Source of the DNA: Arsenophonus sp964026495
Lineage (GTDB): Bacteria; Pseudomonadota; Gammaproteobacteria; Enterobacterales; Enterobacteriaceae
Assembly: GCF_964026495.1 (NCBI RefSeq)
Contig: NZ_OZ032148.1
Span: 620,001 to 684,000, forward strand
Length of the DNA stretch: 64,000 nucleotides
Direction of reading: 5' to 3'
The notes below the pieces were generated by a model. That model was given only the letters and a program-made list of their open reading frames with translations, made no database searches and was not told the origin of the DNA. The position numbers and the translations under genes are program-made. Below, one piece after another: positions 1 to 9,599 of this stretch. Position 1 is the stretch's first letter. Every line of letters starts with the position of its first letter.

Positions 1-237
1 GCTAAACTTATATTAGATAAATTAGAAATAGGAGGTATATTACATATAACGACAGATTGTCAATCGTATGCAGAACATATATTAAAGATTATCACTGAAA
101 TTCATGGTTACAAAAATTTATCAACAACAGATAATTATATCGAAAGACCACATTCACGACCTTTTACTAAATTTGAAAAACGTGGAAAAAAACTAGGAAA
201 TACTATCTTTGATATTATGTTCAAAAAAATAAAATAA
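1..237 (+). CDS. trmB: tRNA (guanine-N7)-methyltransferase, 3' end only
   Basis: The window opens inside this gene; frame 1 runs for 78 codons to TAA at 235-237. TrmB makes m7G46 in the variable loop of many tRNAs using S-adenosylmethionine. The visible part is the C-terminal quarter of the roughly 239-residue family: it reads GGILHITTDCQSYAEH, then the family's conserved tail with RPHSRPFTKFEKRG and a final Gly-X-X-X-(F/W)-D-(I/L)-MF stretch. No other gene follows before serS, which is on the opposite strand and convergent. The start and the SAM-binding half lie to the left of the window. Identification rests on recalled similarity to E. coli TrmB and is strong despite the short length. Confidence 0.93.
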   Translation, partial: AKLILDKLEIGGILHITTDCQSYAEHILKIITEIHGYKNLSTTDNYIERPHSRPFTKFEKRGKKLGNTIFDIMFKKIK

Positions 238-449
238 TAAAAAATATATAAATATTATTTAAGCACATATTTTTAATTATAAAAAAAATCTCTTTCAAGA
301 CAGAAACTAAAATGGTAACAAACAATTATTTGTTATTTATTATTTTTCAAAAAAAAATTCAGAATTTGAATTTTAATAAAAACTTATCTTTTTAAAAAGT
401 AAAAACTAGTTCTTTTCTTAAAAAGAATTATTAAAAATAATAAATAATA

Positions 450-1745
450 TTAATCAATATACTCCAATCCGTTAATATATGGACGTAAAACTTTTGGTAT
501 TTCAATACGACCATCATTTGTTTGATAATTTTCCATCACAGCAACTAATGTACGACCAACAGCTAAAGCAGAACCATTTAATGTATGAACGAACTGTGTT
601 TTTTTATTATCTTTATGACGACGAAAACGTGCCTTCATACGACGTGCTTGAAAATCCCATGTATTAGAACAAGAAGAAATTTCCCTATAAGTATTTTGTG
701 ATGGTAACCATACTTCTAAATCATAAGTTTTACAAGAAGAAAATCCCATATCTCCACTACATAAAATCATTTTACGATAAGGTAATTTTAAAAGCTGTAA
801 TACTTTTTCTGCATGTCCTGTTAACTCTTCTAGTGCTTCCATTGATTTTTCTGGCTCTACTATTTGTACTAATTCCACTTTATCAAATTGATGCATGCGA
901 ATTAAACCGCGAGTATCACGTCCATAAGAACCAGCCTCTAATCGAAAACAAGGTGTATGTGCTGTCAAGCGAATAGGCAAAATATCTGCTGTTAAAATTT
1001 CATCTCGCACTAAATTAGTTAAAGGTACTTCAGCAGTGGGTATCAAAGTATATTCCTGATTTGATAATTGTTCTGTTAAGAATTTAATATGGAAAAGATC
1101 TCTACCAAATTTCGGTAATTGACCAGTACCGTACAGTGTATTCTCATTTACCAGATAAGGAACATAAGTTTCTATATAACCATGCTGCTCGATATGTAAA
1201 TCTAACATAAATTGGGATAAGGCTCGATGCAAACGTGCTATTTTACCTTTCATAACCACAAAACGAGAACCTGCAATTTTAACTCCTAAAGAAAAATCTA
1301 AACCATCTATTAATTCACCTAATGTAACATGATCTTTAACAGAAAAGGCATATTTTTTAAACTCCCCCCACCGACTTATTTCAACATTATTTTTTTCATT
1401 TTTACCTTCTGGTACACTATCATCTGGTAAATTAGGTAAACTTAAGGTAATATCAAGAATATCATGCTGTAATTGAGTTAACTTATTTTTAAGAAAATCC
1501 AGTTTTTTATTTAAAACATGAATTTCTTTAGTTTTACTTGTAATAGTTTTATATCTTATTTTTTCTTCAGCAATTTTTCTAGAACGATAATTTCTTTCTG
1601 CTTGCAAATTTTCTTTTTCAATTTGCATTTTTTTGCGTTTTTTTTCTAATTGACGTAATTTATTGACATCAAAAATAAATCCTCTACGAGCTAATTTTTT
1701 AGCGATCATATCTAACTCTGCACGAAGCAAATGGGGATCTAACAT
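450..1745 (-). CDS. serS: Seryl-tRNA synthetase
   Basis: Cytoplasmic class II synthetase that charges tRNA-Ser (and tRNA-Sec where present); tRNA-Ser(GGA) lies at 40.6 kb here. From the chosen ATG the protein is 431 residues, E. coli SerS being 430. The N-terminal 100 residues form the long-arm coiled coil, seen as alternating Lys/Glu/Leu stretches, and the catalytic core follows with motif 2 (TPCFRLEAGSYGRDTRG) and motif 3 (LNGSALAVGRTLVAVMEN). The frame is open 17 codons further upstream, but I start at MLDPHLLR because this is the family N-terminus and an AGGAT ribosome site lies just upstream. It is a single-gene unit between trmB and lapA. Confidence 0.97.
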   Translation of the reverse strand: MLDPHLLRAELDMIAKKLARRGFIFDVNKLRQLEKKRKKMQIEKENLQAERNYRSRKIAEEKIRYKTITSKTKEIHVLNKKLDFLKNKLTQLQHDILDITLSLPNLPDDSVPEGKNEKNNVEISRWGEFKKYAFSVKDHVTLGELIDGLDFSLGVKIAGSRFVVMKGKIARLHRALSQFMLDLHIEQHGYIETYVPYLVNENTLYGTGQLPKFGRDLFHIKFLTEQLSNQEYTLIPTAEVPLTNLVRDEILTADILPIRLTAHTPCFRLEAGSYGRDTRGLIRMHQFDKVELVQIVEPEKSMEALEELTGHAEKVLQLLKLPYRKMILCSGDMGFSSCKTYDLEVWLPSQNTYREISSCSNTWDFQARRMKARFRRHKDNKKTQFVHTLNGSALAVGRTLVAVMENYQTNDGRIEIPKVLRPYINGLEYID

Positions 1746-2720
1746 ATTTATCCTATATACTACTAATGATGATTTAATAATAATATACCAAAACATAAAA
1801 AATAAATAATGCTGAACAAATTTTCATTCCTAACAAAAAAATCCATAAATAATTCTTTATCGAGTAATGATTTATAAAAAATAATTTTTATATATTTAAT
1901 TTATATTTTAATTTCCATTAAAATACATTATAAAGAAGAAAAGAAAAATAAAGAATCACATGCTATTTTATATCATTCTCATGATACTAAAAATTTATTT
2001 ATTAGATATATGTTAAAAAATATTTATGATGTTTTACAATTCAACACAAAGTTATAATATTATTGAACATATTTTTCACAATTATTATGAGTAATACAAT
2101 CACATAAAGAAAGTTACAAAAAAAAATCAAAAAATTACATAAATATTTGCAAGAAAAATTATAAAAATAAAAAAATGATAATTTAACTACAATTTTAACT
2201 AGTATCAAATTTTTTTTGATTTTAAAAACTACTTCATAATAGAAAATTATTTTTTTTAAAAAATAAAAATACATTTTGAAAAAAAATTTTAGAAATCTTA
2301 TTAAAAATATCATTCTTAAAATTATTTCAATAAAAATAAATCTATATAACTTTTTCTCAAAATTAAAGAAAAATATTTTTATATACAATTTAAAAAATCA
2401 TGTAAAAATTTTAATAAGTTTTGTCAAATATTCTATTCAAAAATATTGCATTTTCAATCATTGCTTAAAAAATTTTTCAGCGCATCACATCATTTATAAT
2501 AAAAATTATATAATTGATATATTATAAGTATAGATTTTTACAGATTAAAAATAATTCGTATTATTATAATGCGATCAGTAAAATACTGCATATAAATTAC
2601 AAACATTGATATGTATTATATTTTTAATATAAATATTTAAATAAAAAATATAAATAATTATAAAAAATATAAAAAATTTTTAAGATTATCTATAAAATAT
2701 TTCTATATTAATTTATAATT
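1746..2720. other. Gene-free AT-rich gap, serS to lapA (lapB expected here)
   Basis: In E. coli lapB follows lapA directly on the same strand, which would put it here on the minus strand. I see no recognisable LapB (tetratricopeptide repeats or C-terminal zinc cysteines) on either strand. Open frames in this stretch are Lys/Ile/Phe/Asn low-complexity and not credible genes. The stretch near 1935-2045 is slightly less AT-rich and may be an unrecognised remnant. Confidence 0.5.
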
Positions 2721-2990
2721 CTAAATTACTTTAACTAATTTATTTTCTAATCTTCTAATTTTACGTATTGCATATGATAACGTAATTAAAGTCTTAACAT
2801 AAAAAACTCCAGTAAGAAAAAAACCTAAAATAAATCCAATACAAAAAATAGTTGCTAATAATGTCAATACTGAATAATTACCTTTATCGATTAAATAATT
2901 AAATGTCACGATCTGATTTTCATTTAATAAAACTATTACAGAAATAATAGATATTGCTATAAAAAGCAAAAAAATTATAAAATACTTCAC
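2721..2990 (-). CDS. lapA: Lipopolysaccharide assembly protein A (YciS)
   Basis: Small inner-membrane protein of 89 residues (E. coli LapA about 102) that works with LapB and FtsH in controlling LpxC and hence LPS synthesis. The sequence begins MKYFIIFLLFIAISIISVIV, a first membrane helix, followed by the family motif VTFNYLIDKGNY, a second helix at about residues 42-66, and a basic tail IRKIRRLENKLVKV that matches the start of the family's coiled tail; the last dozen residues of E. coli LapA are missing. It neighbours ribA as in E. coli, with pgpB lost between them. LapB is not found at the expected place, so its role here may be reduced. Confidence 0.88.
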   Translation of the reverse strand: MKYFIIFLLFIAISIISVIVLLNENQIVTFNYLIDKGNYSVLTLLATIFCIGFILGFFLTGVFYVKTLITLSYAIRKIRRLENKLVKVI

Positions 2991-3547
2991 ATTTTTCCTA
3001 TTATTGTTATATTACACTAAAGATTTAAAGTTATTTTTAAAAAAATTTTAAAACATAATAAAAAAAATATAAAAAAAAGTAAATTTTTATTTTTAAAATA
3101 TTTTTATCTCAATAACAAAAGTAATTATTCAAAAAATTACATAAAAAATTACACAATATAAAAACATATCTTTTATATTGTTTTTCATCCTAACTTTATC
3201 AAGTATATAAAAACAAAACTTAATGATAATATTACATTAATTCTAAAATTAATTCTAAAATAACATTAAAAAATAAATTCTATACAAAATCAAACCTTAT
3301 ATACTCTAAAATAGAGTATTTAAAAAATAACTTAATCTTTATCTAATTAAACAATTTATCTAATTAAACAAAAATATCTTTAAAAAAAATCTATTCAATA
3401 TTTTTTGTAGTAATTTTTAATAAAATATATTTTTTTCTTCTAAAAACATCTACTAATCTAGTAAAATATATCAGAAGATATAAACATATATATATATTTA
3501 ACATGTTAAAAAATAATTTTAAATTTATAAAAAAGAGGTTTTAATTT
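2991..3547. other. Divergent intergenic region, lapA/ribA
   Basis: This gap separates the divergently read lapA and ribA and should hold both promoters; pgpB occupies the place in E. coli. I see no gene. It holds a 12-bp direct repeat near 3239-3262, a hairpin with 7-bp arms at 3301-3319 (ATACTCT, five-base loop, AGAGTAT) and a tandem 17-bp duplication at 3338-3371. Confidence 0.5.
3338..3371. repeat. Tandem duplication, 17 bp x 2
   Basis: Two exact head-to-tail copies of TTTATCTAATTAAACAA. It lies about 180 bp upstream of the ribA start. Simple replication slippage explains it; no coding role is visible. Confidence 0.85.
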
Positions 3548-4159
3548 ATGATCTATAATACAATGCATATCAAACGTATAGCTGAAGCAAAATTACCAAC
3601 ACTATTCGGAGATTTTTTACTTGTTGGTTTTGAGGAAATAACAAATGGAAATAATCATATAGCACTTATTTATGGAAACATTTCAAGCAAGAAACCTGTT
3701 TTATCTCGCATACATTCAGAGTGCCTAACCGGAGATGCGTTATTTAGTTTACGTTGTGATTGTGGTTTTCAATTAAAAGCAGCAATGAAGCAAATTGCAA
3801 AAGAAGGTAGTGGAGTATTACTATATCATCGTCAAGAAGGTCGCAATATAGGACTATTAAATAAAATCCGCGCCTATTTTCTTCAAGATCAAGGATTAGA
3901 TACTGTTGAAGCGAATCTAAAACTGGGATTCAAACCTGATGAACGTGATTTTACTGTATGTGCAGAAATGTATAAATTACTTGCTATAAATGAAATTAAA
4001 TTATTGACTAATAACCCTAAAAAACTAGCAATCATAAAAGAAGCTGGAATAAATATAGTAGAACGCGTTCCTCTAATTGTTGGACGTAATCCAAAAAATA
4101 ATAATTATTTAAATGTCAAAGCTCAAAAACTAGGTCATATATTACCTGATAATTCTTAA
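3548..4159 (+). CDS. ribA: GTP cyclohydrolase II
   Basis: Opens GTP to 2,5-diamino-6-ribosylamino-pyrimidinone 5'-phosphate, formate and pyrophosphate, the first committed step of riboflavin synthesis. The protein is 203 residues (E. coli 196). The zinc-binding triad is seen in HSECLTGDALFSLRCDCGFQ, followed by the catalytic-loop region LLYHRQEGRNIGLLNKIRAY and the GTP-binding stretch LLTNNPKK. An AGAGG ribosome site sits about 9 bases before the ATG at 3548, which supports this start over the internal Met that matches the E. coli N-terminus. It stands alone and convergent to cysB; ribE, the last enzyme of the pathway, lies at 37.5 kb. Retained riboflavin synthesis fits a vitamin-supplying insect symbiont. 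Confidence 0.96.
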   Translation: MIYNTMHIKRIAEAKLPTLFGDFLLVGFEEITNGNNHIALIYGNISSKKPVLSRIHSECLTGDALFSLRCDCGFQLKAAMKQIAKEGSGVLLYHRQEGRNIGLLNKIRAYFLQDQGLDTVEANLKLGFKPDERDFTVCAEMYKLLAINEIKLLTNNPKKLAIIKEAGINIVERVPLIVGRNPKNNNYLNVKAQKLGHILPDNS

Positions 4160-5104
4160 AAAATAATTATATTTTAAAATAGTTTTAATTTTTTAAAAAA
4201 TACTTTTTGTTACATAATGGTTATTAATAACACAAATATTCAAATAAATTAATTTTTTAATTTATATAAATTAAAATTTTTAATACAAGATTTTTATATC
4301 ATTTAAATCAAATTAATAATTAAAAACAAATAATATTGTATTATTTTATCTATATAAATTAACTCTAAATTCAATAAAAAATCTAATTTCAAAAAATATT
4401 TTTTATAATAAAATTTTTATAAAGAAATAAATTTTATCAAAAAAAATAAAAAATTACAAGATAGATAATTTATTACAATACAATGATTAATTTTATTACA
4501 AAAAATATAATAAATAGTTTTTTTCTTTAAAAAAAAATAAAAATATGTATCTATATTGATATCAATATGCTTCACTAAATTATAAAAATATTTTTTAAAT
4601 AAATTTATAAAACAAATACTTTATCTTAAAAAATATTAAAATTTTCTATATTTGTTGTTATAATCACATTTTTATAAAAAATCATTTCATTTATAAAAAT
4701 TAATTGATCAATACTAATATCAACAAATAAATATCTCATAAAAAATTTAAAATATATCAAAAAATAGCTTATTGATTAATCAATAAGCTTAATACTTCAA
4801 AAGTATTAAGACATAACAATATTCAATACTAAAAAAATATTAATTTTGATAAATTTTTTAAAAAATACTGAATTGATTGATAGAATATATCCATTTTTTA
4901 TTTTTTTTCATTGAAAAATGTATTTTTATCAATAAAAAAAATATTTCTATTATCTTGTAATCATTAATTAAAAAAAATGAAATCTTAGTTTTTGAGATAT
5001 TTTATTCAAATATTTTACTATATGAAAGAATATTTAGTGTATATTAAAATAAATATTCACAATAAATTACTAATTAATGCAAAAAATTCAAAAAAACAAA
5101 AAAA
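4160..5104. other. Gene-free gap between convergent ribA and cysB (acnA expected)
   Basis: E. coli has acnA in this position. No aconitase motif is recognisable on either strand and the composition is almost pure A/T. The only ordered structure is a pair of overlapping hairpins at 4766-4810, listed separately. The open frame at 4992-5234 overlaps the cysB 3' end and is not credible. Confidence 0.55.
4766..4810. terminator. Overlapping double hairpin between convergent ribA and cysB
   Basis: A perfect 24-nt palindrome (AGCTTATTGATT and its complement, 4766-4789) runs straight into a second hairpin with 10-bp arms (CTTAATACTT, loop CAA, AAGTATTAAG, 4788-4810). The two share bases and could be alternative folds. 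The position between two convergent genes suggests a bidirectional terminator, but it is about 300 bases from the cysB stop and 600 from ribA, with no clean T-run, so the function is inferred. Confidence 0.45.
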
Positions 5105-6079
5105 TTATATTGTTGGTAATTTTATATCCTTAAACATTTCTTCAATATCTTCATTTGAACGCAAAGAAATTGCCTTATCAATAATATCAGAAGTTAAATG
5201 TGGTGCAAAAAGTAAAATAAAATCATACATATAAGTACGTAAAAAACTATTACGATGAAATCCAATCTTTGTAGTACTATAACTAAACTTATCTCGCATA
5301 TCGATCACAACTAAATCTTGATCTTGTTGAGGATCTACTGCGATATTAGCAATAATACCTATACCTAATCCTAATCTAACATAAGTTTTAATAACATCTG
5401 CATCAGTAGCTGTAAAAATAATTTTGGCTTGCAAACCTAATTTTTTAAACTCTTCATCTAATTCAGAACGTCCAGTAAAACCGTGAGTATAAGTTACAAT
5501 AGGGTACTTAACCAATTCATTAATCGTCACATTGTTTTTATTTGCTAAAGGATGATCAGCTTTTACAATAATAGATCGATTCCAATGATAACAAGGTAAC
5601 ATCACTAAATCTTTATAGAGATGTAATGCTTCTGTTGAAATAGCAAAATCACTGTTTCCTTTAATTACATCTTCTGCAATTTGTGTTGGCGAACCTTGAC
5701 TCATGTGTAATGAAACTTTTGGATATTGTTTAATAAATTGCTCAATAACAGAAGGAAGGGCATATCTTGCTTGAGTATGTGTTGTAGCAATCGCTAAAAT
5801 ACCACGGTCAGGATAAGTATGTTCAGCAACAACTGCTCGAATAGTATTGATTTTTGTCATTACTTCTCTTGAAATTTTGATTATTGCTTTACCTGCTGGA
5901 GTAATATGAGTTAAATGTTTACCGCTACGACCAAAAATTTGCACTCCTAATTCAGCTTCTAACATACGAACCTGCTTACTTATACCTGGTTGTGATGTAT
6001 ATAAATTTTCAGCTGTTGATGAAACATTTAAATGATGATTTTCGATCTCTACAATATAACGTAATTGCTGTAATTTCAT
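5105..6079 (-). CDS. cysB: LysR-type regulator CysB
   Basis: Tetrameric transcription activator of sulfate assimilation and cysteine synthesis, answering to N-acetylserine and sulfide. At 324 residues from the chosen ATG it equals E. coli CysB. The N-terminal winged helix-turn-helix reads MKLQQLRYIVEIENHHLNVS and continues STAENLYTSQPGISKQVRML; the effector domain keeps IATTHTQARYALP, SLHMSQGSPTQIAEDV and the TYTHGFTGRSELD sulfate/inducer-site segment, and the tail ends MFKDIKLPTI as in E. coli. Four upstream codons are open but not family-like. It sits downstream of topA on the same strand as in E. coli. No target genes lie in this window. It is the only specific transcription regulator seen here. 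Confidence 0.96.
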   Translation of the reverse strand: MKLQQLRYIVEIENHHLNVSSTAENLYTSQPGISKQVRMLEAELGVQIFGRSGKHLTHITPAGKAIIKISREVMTKINTIRAVVAEHTYPDRGILAIATTHTQARYALPSVIEQFIKQYPKVSLHMSQGSPTQIAEDVIKGNSDFAISTEALHLYKDLVMLPCYHWNRSIIVKADHPLANKNNVTINELVKYPIVTYTHGFTGRSELDEEFKKLGLQAKIIFTATDADVIKTYVRLGLGIGIIANIAVDPQQDQDLVVIDMRDKFSYSTTKIGFHRNSFLRTYMYDFILLFAPHLTSDIIDKAISLRSNEDIEEMFKDIKLPTI

Positions 6080-6293
6080 ATTATTCAGCATCCTTAATAA
6101 AATTAAACAAAAAATGAACTATTATATAAATAATAGAAATATAATAATGGAAATATTAAGCTTCTTTATTATAAGCAAGAATATATATAATTGGAAATAT
6201 TATAATATAAAAAATTACTGTAATATTTTATTTTTAGTAAAGATGCAGTTATAACAAATTAGTTATAAATATAAAAGTTTTATAAAACTTATT

Positions 6294-6327
6294 AATCTAA
6301 TAAATATCACAATCTAATAAACATCAC
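6294..6327. repeat. Tandem duplication, 17 bp x 2
   Basis: AATCTAATAAATATCAC followed directly by AATCTAATAAACATCAC; the copies differ at one base. It lies about 215 bp upstream of the cysB start. Confidence 0.85.
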
Positions 6328-6438
6328 AATCAAAATACAATGTTTATTTACTAACTATTGATTTGATATTTTAAAAACCATATTGAAAAGTAATTATTAT
6401 TTAATACAATATAACACATAATAATATATAAAAATAAT

Positions 6439-6505
6439 ATTATATAAAATACTCTATTATATAAAATACTCTATTATATAAAATACTCTATTATATAAAA
6501 TACTC
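6439..6505. repeat. Tandem array, 17 bp x 4
   Basis: Four head-to-tail copies of ATTATATAAAATACTCT, three complete and identical and the last one base short. This is the longest tandem array in the window. Copy number at such loci normally varies by slippage. Confidence 0.9.
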
Positions 6506-6590
6506 AAAACCACCTAATTGATATATTAATTTTTATAATACTAATGTAACTTTAAGATCATGTAATTTCAAATTTTTATTCAAAATATTC

Positions 6591-6638
6591 CTTATAGTAA
6601 ATATTTTTAAATAACTTATAGTGAATATTTTTAAATAA
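6591..6638. repeat. Tandem duplication, 24 bp x 2
   Basis: Two adjacent 24-bp copies beginning CTTATAGTAAATATTTTTAA, with one A/G difference at the ninth base. A partial third copy (CTTA) follows. Confidence 0.85.
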
Positions 6639-6775
6639 CTTAATTATAAAAAACGAATATTTTTTATTCATAAAAAAGGTTTTAATATAAATATACAATG
6701 CATATATAAATTATATCACAATATAAAAATCACAATATAAGAACATTACTCCAATTGCATAAAAATAAACAATAT

Positions 6776-9376
6776 TTATTCACTATTTGCTACCCATTGA
6801 TTATTAATATAAATTGCACTCCAACCAGTACTTTTTCCATTTTTTTCTGAAGTAATATATTGCTCCTTAGTTTTTCGATTAAATTTAATAATTGTTTTAT
6901 TCCCTTCAGGATCAAGAATTGGTGCTTTTGTTAGATAAATAAATTTAGATGGTAAACGTTTTTTAAATCTAATTAATTCTTCCACTAATGGTGTACGAGT
7001 TTCTTTTGATTTAGGAAAATTACTAGCAGCTAAAAATATTCCAGCAGAACCATCTTTTAACACAAAATAGGTATTGGTTTTTTTACAAATTAATTCTGGT
7101 AATGGAATTGGTAATTCTTTCGGTGGAGAAATTTCACCATTAATTAATACCTTACGTATATTTTTACAATTTCCATTCACACATCTCATATATTTCCCAA
7201 ACTTACCTATTTTTAAATACATTTCAGAATTACATTTATCACATGAAATTATTGTATCATTATAACCTTTAATAGAAAAATCACCTTTTGTAATCTTATA
7301 ACCATTACATGTCGGATTATTACCACATATATATAATTTAGATTTATTATCAATAAAATAACTATCCATTGCCGTACTGCATTTAATACATCTATGGCGT
7401 GCTCGTAAAGCATCTGTCTCAACATCTTCTACTGAAGTTGTCAAAAATGTAGATAATTCATCTTCAGGAATCAAATTAATAGTATATCTACAATATCCTG
7501 ATAATGAAAATTGATAACCAGAACATCCTAAAAAAACACCAGTTGCAGCGTTTTTTATTCCCATTTTCCTATTGCAATGTGGACATAAAATTGATGTTAA
7601 TACCATCGGATTTAATCGCATACCACCTTCTTCTGGACTCTGATTCGCAATTTCCAGCTGCTGAACAAAAGAAGAAAAAAAAGCATCTAAAACACTCTTC
7701 CATTCAATACGACCTGTTGCTATCAAATCTAACTGATTTTCCATTTTAGCTGTAAAATCACAATCCATTAATTCTTTAAAATTTTCATTTAATCGATCAG
7801 TAACTATTTCACCTATTTTTTCAGCATAAAAACGACGTTGTTTAATTCTTACATAACCACGATCTTGAATATTAGAAATAATAATGGGATAAGTTGATGG
7901 TCTACCAATTCCACGTTTTTCTAATTCTTTAATCAAAGAAGTTTCGGTAAAACGTGCAGGTGGCTTAGTAAAATGTTGACTAAAAAATAATTCCTTTAAT
8001 TTTAATTTTGCAGTAACTGAAATATTTTGCAAAATTTTTTCTACATTATTTTTATCTAAAAGAGGCATCACTTTCATCCAACCGTCAAAATTTAAAAAGC
8101 GACTCTTTGCTTGTAATAAAAAATCTCCAGCTGTAACAGTTAATATTTTTAAAGAAAATTTTGCTGATTTCATTTGACAAGCAACAAATTGATTCCAAAT
8201 AAGTTGATATAATTTTTTACTATCAGGTTCTAAATCTTTTAAATCTTCAGCATTAACATGAATATTTGAAGGTCGAATAGCTTCATGTGCTTCCTGTGAA
8301 CTTTTTGTATTCATATAAACATTTATTTTTTCTGATAAATATTCTTTACCAAATTTATCATGAATATAATCACGTACCATATTTATTGCATCTAAACTTA
8401 AATTAGTAGAATCAGTACGCATATAAGTTATATAACCTGCTTCATATAACATTTGCGCCATCATCATAGTTTTTTTTACACTAAAATTCAGACGTGTACT
8501 TGCTACTTGTTGAAGAGTGGATGTAATAAAAGGAGGATTTGGTTTACTAAAAGTGTTTTTTTCTTTACATTCTAAAACTTGATAATCTGTATTTTTTAAT
8601 AACAAAATAGCATTATCAATTTCTATTTTTTTTTCAGGTTTAAATATTTTACCTTTTTTGTTAACTACTTTCATTGGAAGTAATTCAGTATTATTAAAAT
8701 ATATATTTGCATGAAGCTTCCAATACTCTTTAGAAACAAATTGTTTAATTTCACGTTCTTTTTTTACAACAAAACCTACAGCTACTGATTGAACGCGTCC
8801 AGCAGATAATCCACGACCAATTTTTTTCCATAATAAAGGAGAAAGCATATAACCAAAAACACGATCCAAAAAACGACGAGCCTGTTGAGCTTGAACCCGA
8901 TGAATATTTAACTCACATGGATTATCGAAAGCAGTTGTAATTGATTTTTGAGTTATTTCATTAAATACTACACGACTAAAACGCTGAACATCACCACCAA
9001 TCACTTCTCGTAAATGCCATGCAATTGCTTCTCCTTCACGATCAAGATCTGTTGCTAAATATATATGCTCTGAATTAATAGCTAAAATTTTTAATTCAGA
9101 AACTAATTTTTCTTTTCCTGGTAAAATTTGATAATTAGCTTTCCATCCATGATATGGATCAACTCCCATACTAGTGACAAGTAGCTCTTGTTTATTTTTA
9201 ATAACTTTCTGGCATTTTTTTGTTACATTTCTTTTTTTTTGTGAAACAAGCAAACTGCTTTTCAATAAATCGCGAATATGCCCAACACTGCTTTTAACGA
9301 TATAGTTATCACCTAAATATTTATTGATCGTTTTAGCTTTTGTCGGAGATTCTACAATAACAAGAGCTTTGCCCAT
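6776..9376 (-). CDS. topA: DNA topoisomerase I
   Basis: Type IA topoisomerase that relaxes negative supercoils, chiefly behind RNA polymerase. The 866 residues match E. coli (865). The Toprim domain starts MGKALVIVESPTKAKTINKYL with the acidic cluster at TDLDREGEAIAWHL; the active-site tyrosine is in AGYITYMRTDSTNLSL; the C-terminal third carries four-cysteine zinc ribbons (CPHCNRKMG...C, CIKCSTAM...C, CDKCNSEM...C). All domains are intact. The protein is Lys/Asn-rich compared with E. coli, in line with AT bias. It lies upstream of cysB on the same strand and downstream of sohB, which is the E. coli order with yciN absent. Confidence 0.98.
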   Translation of the reverse strand: MGKALVIVESPTKAKTINKYLGDNYIVKSSVGHIRDLLKSSLLVSQKKRNVTKKCQKVIKNKQELLVTSMGVDPYHGWKANYQILPGKEKLVSELKILAINSEHIYLATDLDREGEAIAWHLREVIGGDVQRFSRVVFNEITQKSITTAFDNPCELNIHRVQAQQARRFLDRVFGYMLSPLLWKKIGRGLSAGRVQSVAVGFVVKKEREIKQFVSKEYWKLHANIYFNNTELLPMKVVNKKGKIFKPEKKIEIDNAILLLKNTDYQVLECKEKNTFSKPNPPFITSTLQQVASTRLNFSVKKTMMMAQMLYEAGYITYMRTDSTNLSLDAINMVRDYIHDKFGKEYLSEKINVYMNTKSSQEAHEAIRPSNIHVNAEDLKDLEPDSKKLYQLIWNQFVACQMKSAKFSLKILTVTAGDFLLQAKSRFLNFDGWMKVMPLLDKNNVEKILQNISVTAKLKLKELFFSQHFTKPPARFTETSLIKELEKRGIGRPSTYPIIISNIQDRGYVRIKQRRFYAEKIGEIVTDRLNENFKELMDCDFTAKMENQLDLIATGRIEWKSVLDAFFSSFVQQLEIANQSPEEGGMRLNPMVLTSILCPHCNRKMGIKNAATGVFLGCSGYQFSLSGYCRYTINLIPEDELSTFLTTSVEDVETDALRARHRCIKCSTAMDSYFIDNKSKLYICGNNPTCNGYKITKGDFSIKGYNDTIISCDKCNSEMYLKIGKFGKYMRCVNGNCKNIRKVLINGEISPPKELPIPLPELICKKTNTYFVLKDGSAGIFLAASNFPKSKETRTPLVEELIRFKKRLPSKFIYLTKAPILDPEGNKTIIKFNRKTKEQYITSEKNGKSTGWSAIYINNQWVANSE

Positions 9377-9599
9377 ATATTTTTTCTCTTATCTAAAATT
9401 AAATCATATAGAATTTTTTAATCAAACAAAATTTTTATATCATATTTATTATTTTTTTAAAAATAAGCATAAAAAAAGAATTATTTTTAAAAATCTTAAT
9501 TTTTAAATTATTATTTAGATTTAGTATAAAACCGATCATTGCATGCAATATATTATACATTACTCATAAAAAATCTATAAAATAAACATTACCTATAAT

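Larger units (their letters stand above)
6080..6775. other. Repeat-rich gap, cysB to topA
   Basis: No gene is visible. This gap holds the cysB promoter region and three families of short tandem repeats at 6294-6327, 6439-6505 and 6591-6638, plus a looser duplication of ATCACAATATAA near 6714-6740. Almost half of the gap is repeat sequence, unlike the other gaps. Confidence 0.6.

Noticed and set aside
2041..2527. Opposing open frames (115 and 83 codons)
   Set aside because: Both are Lys/Ile/Phe/Asn low-complexity in DNA with almost no G or C, overlap on opposite strands, and lack a family match or ribosome site. AT-rich DNA yields such frames only when stops happen to be missing.
6439..6505. 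Possible CRISPR-like array
   Set aside because: The 17-bp units are directly adjacent with no spacers, so this is a plain tandem repeat. No cas gene is present and no spacer-repeat pattern was found anywhere in the window.
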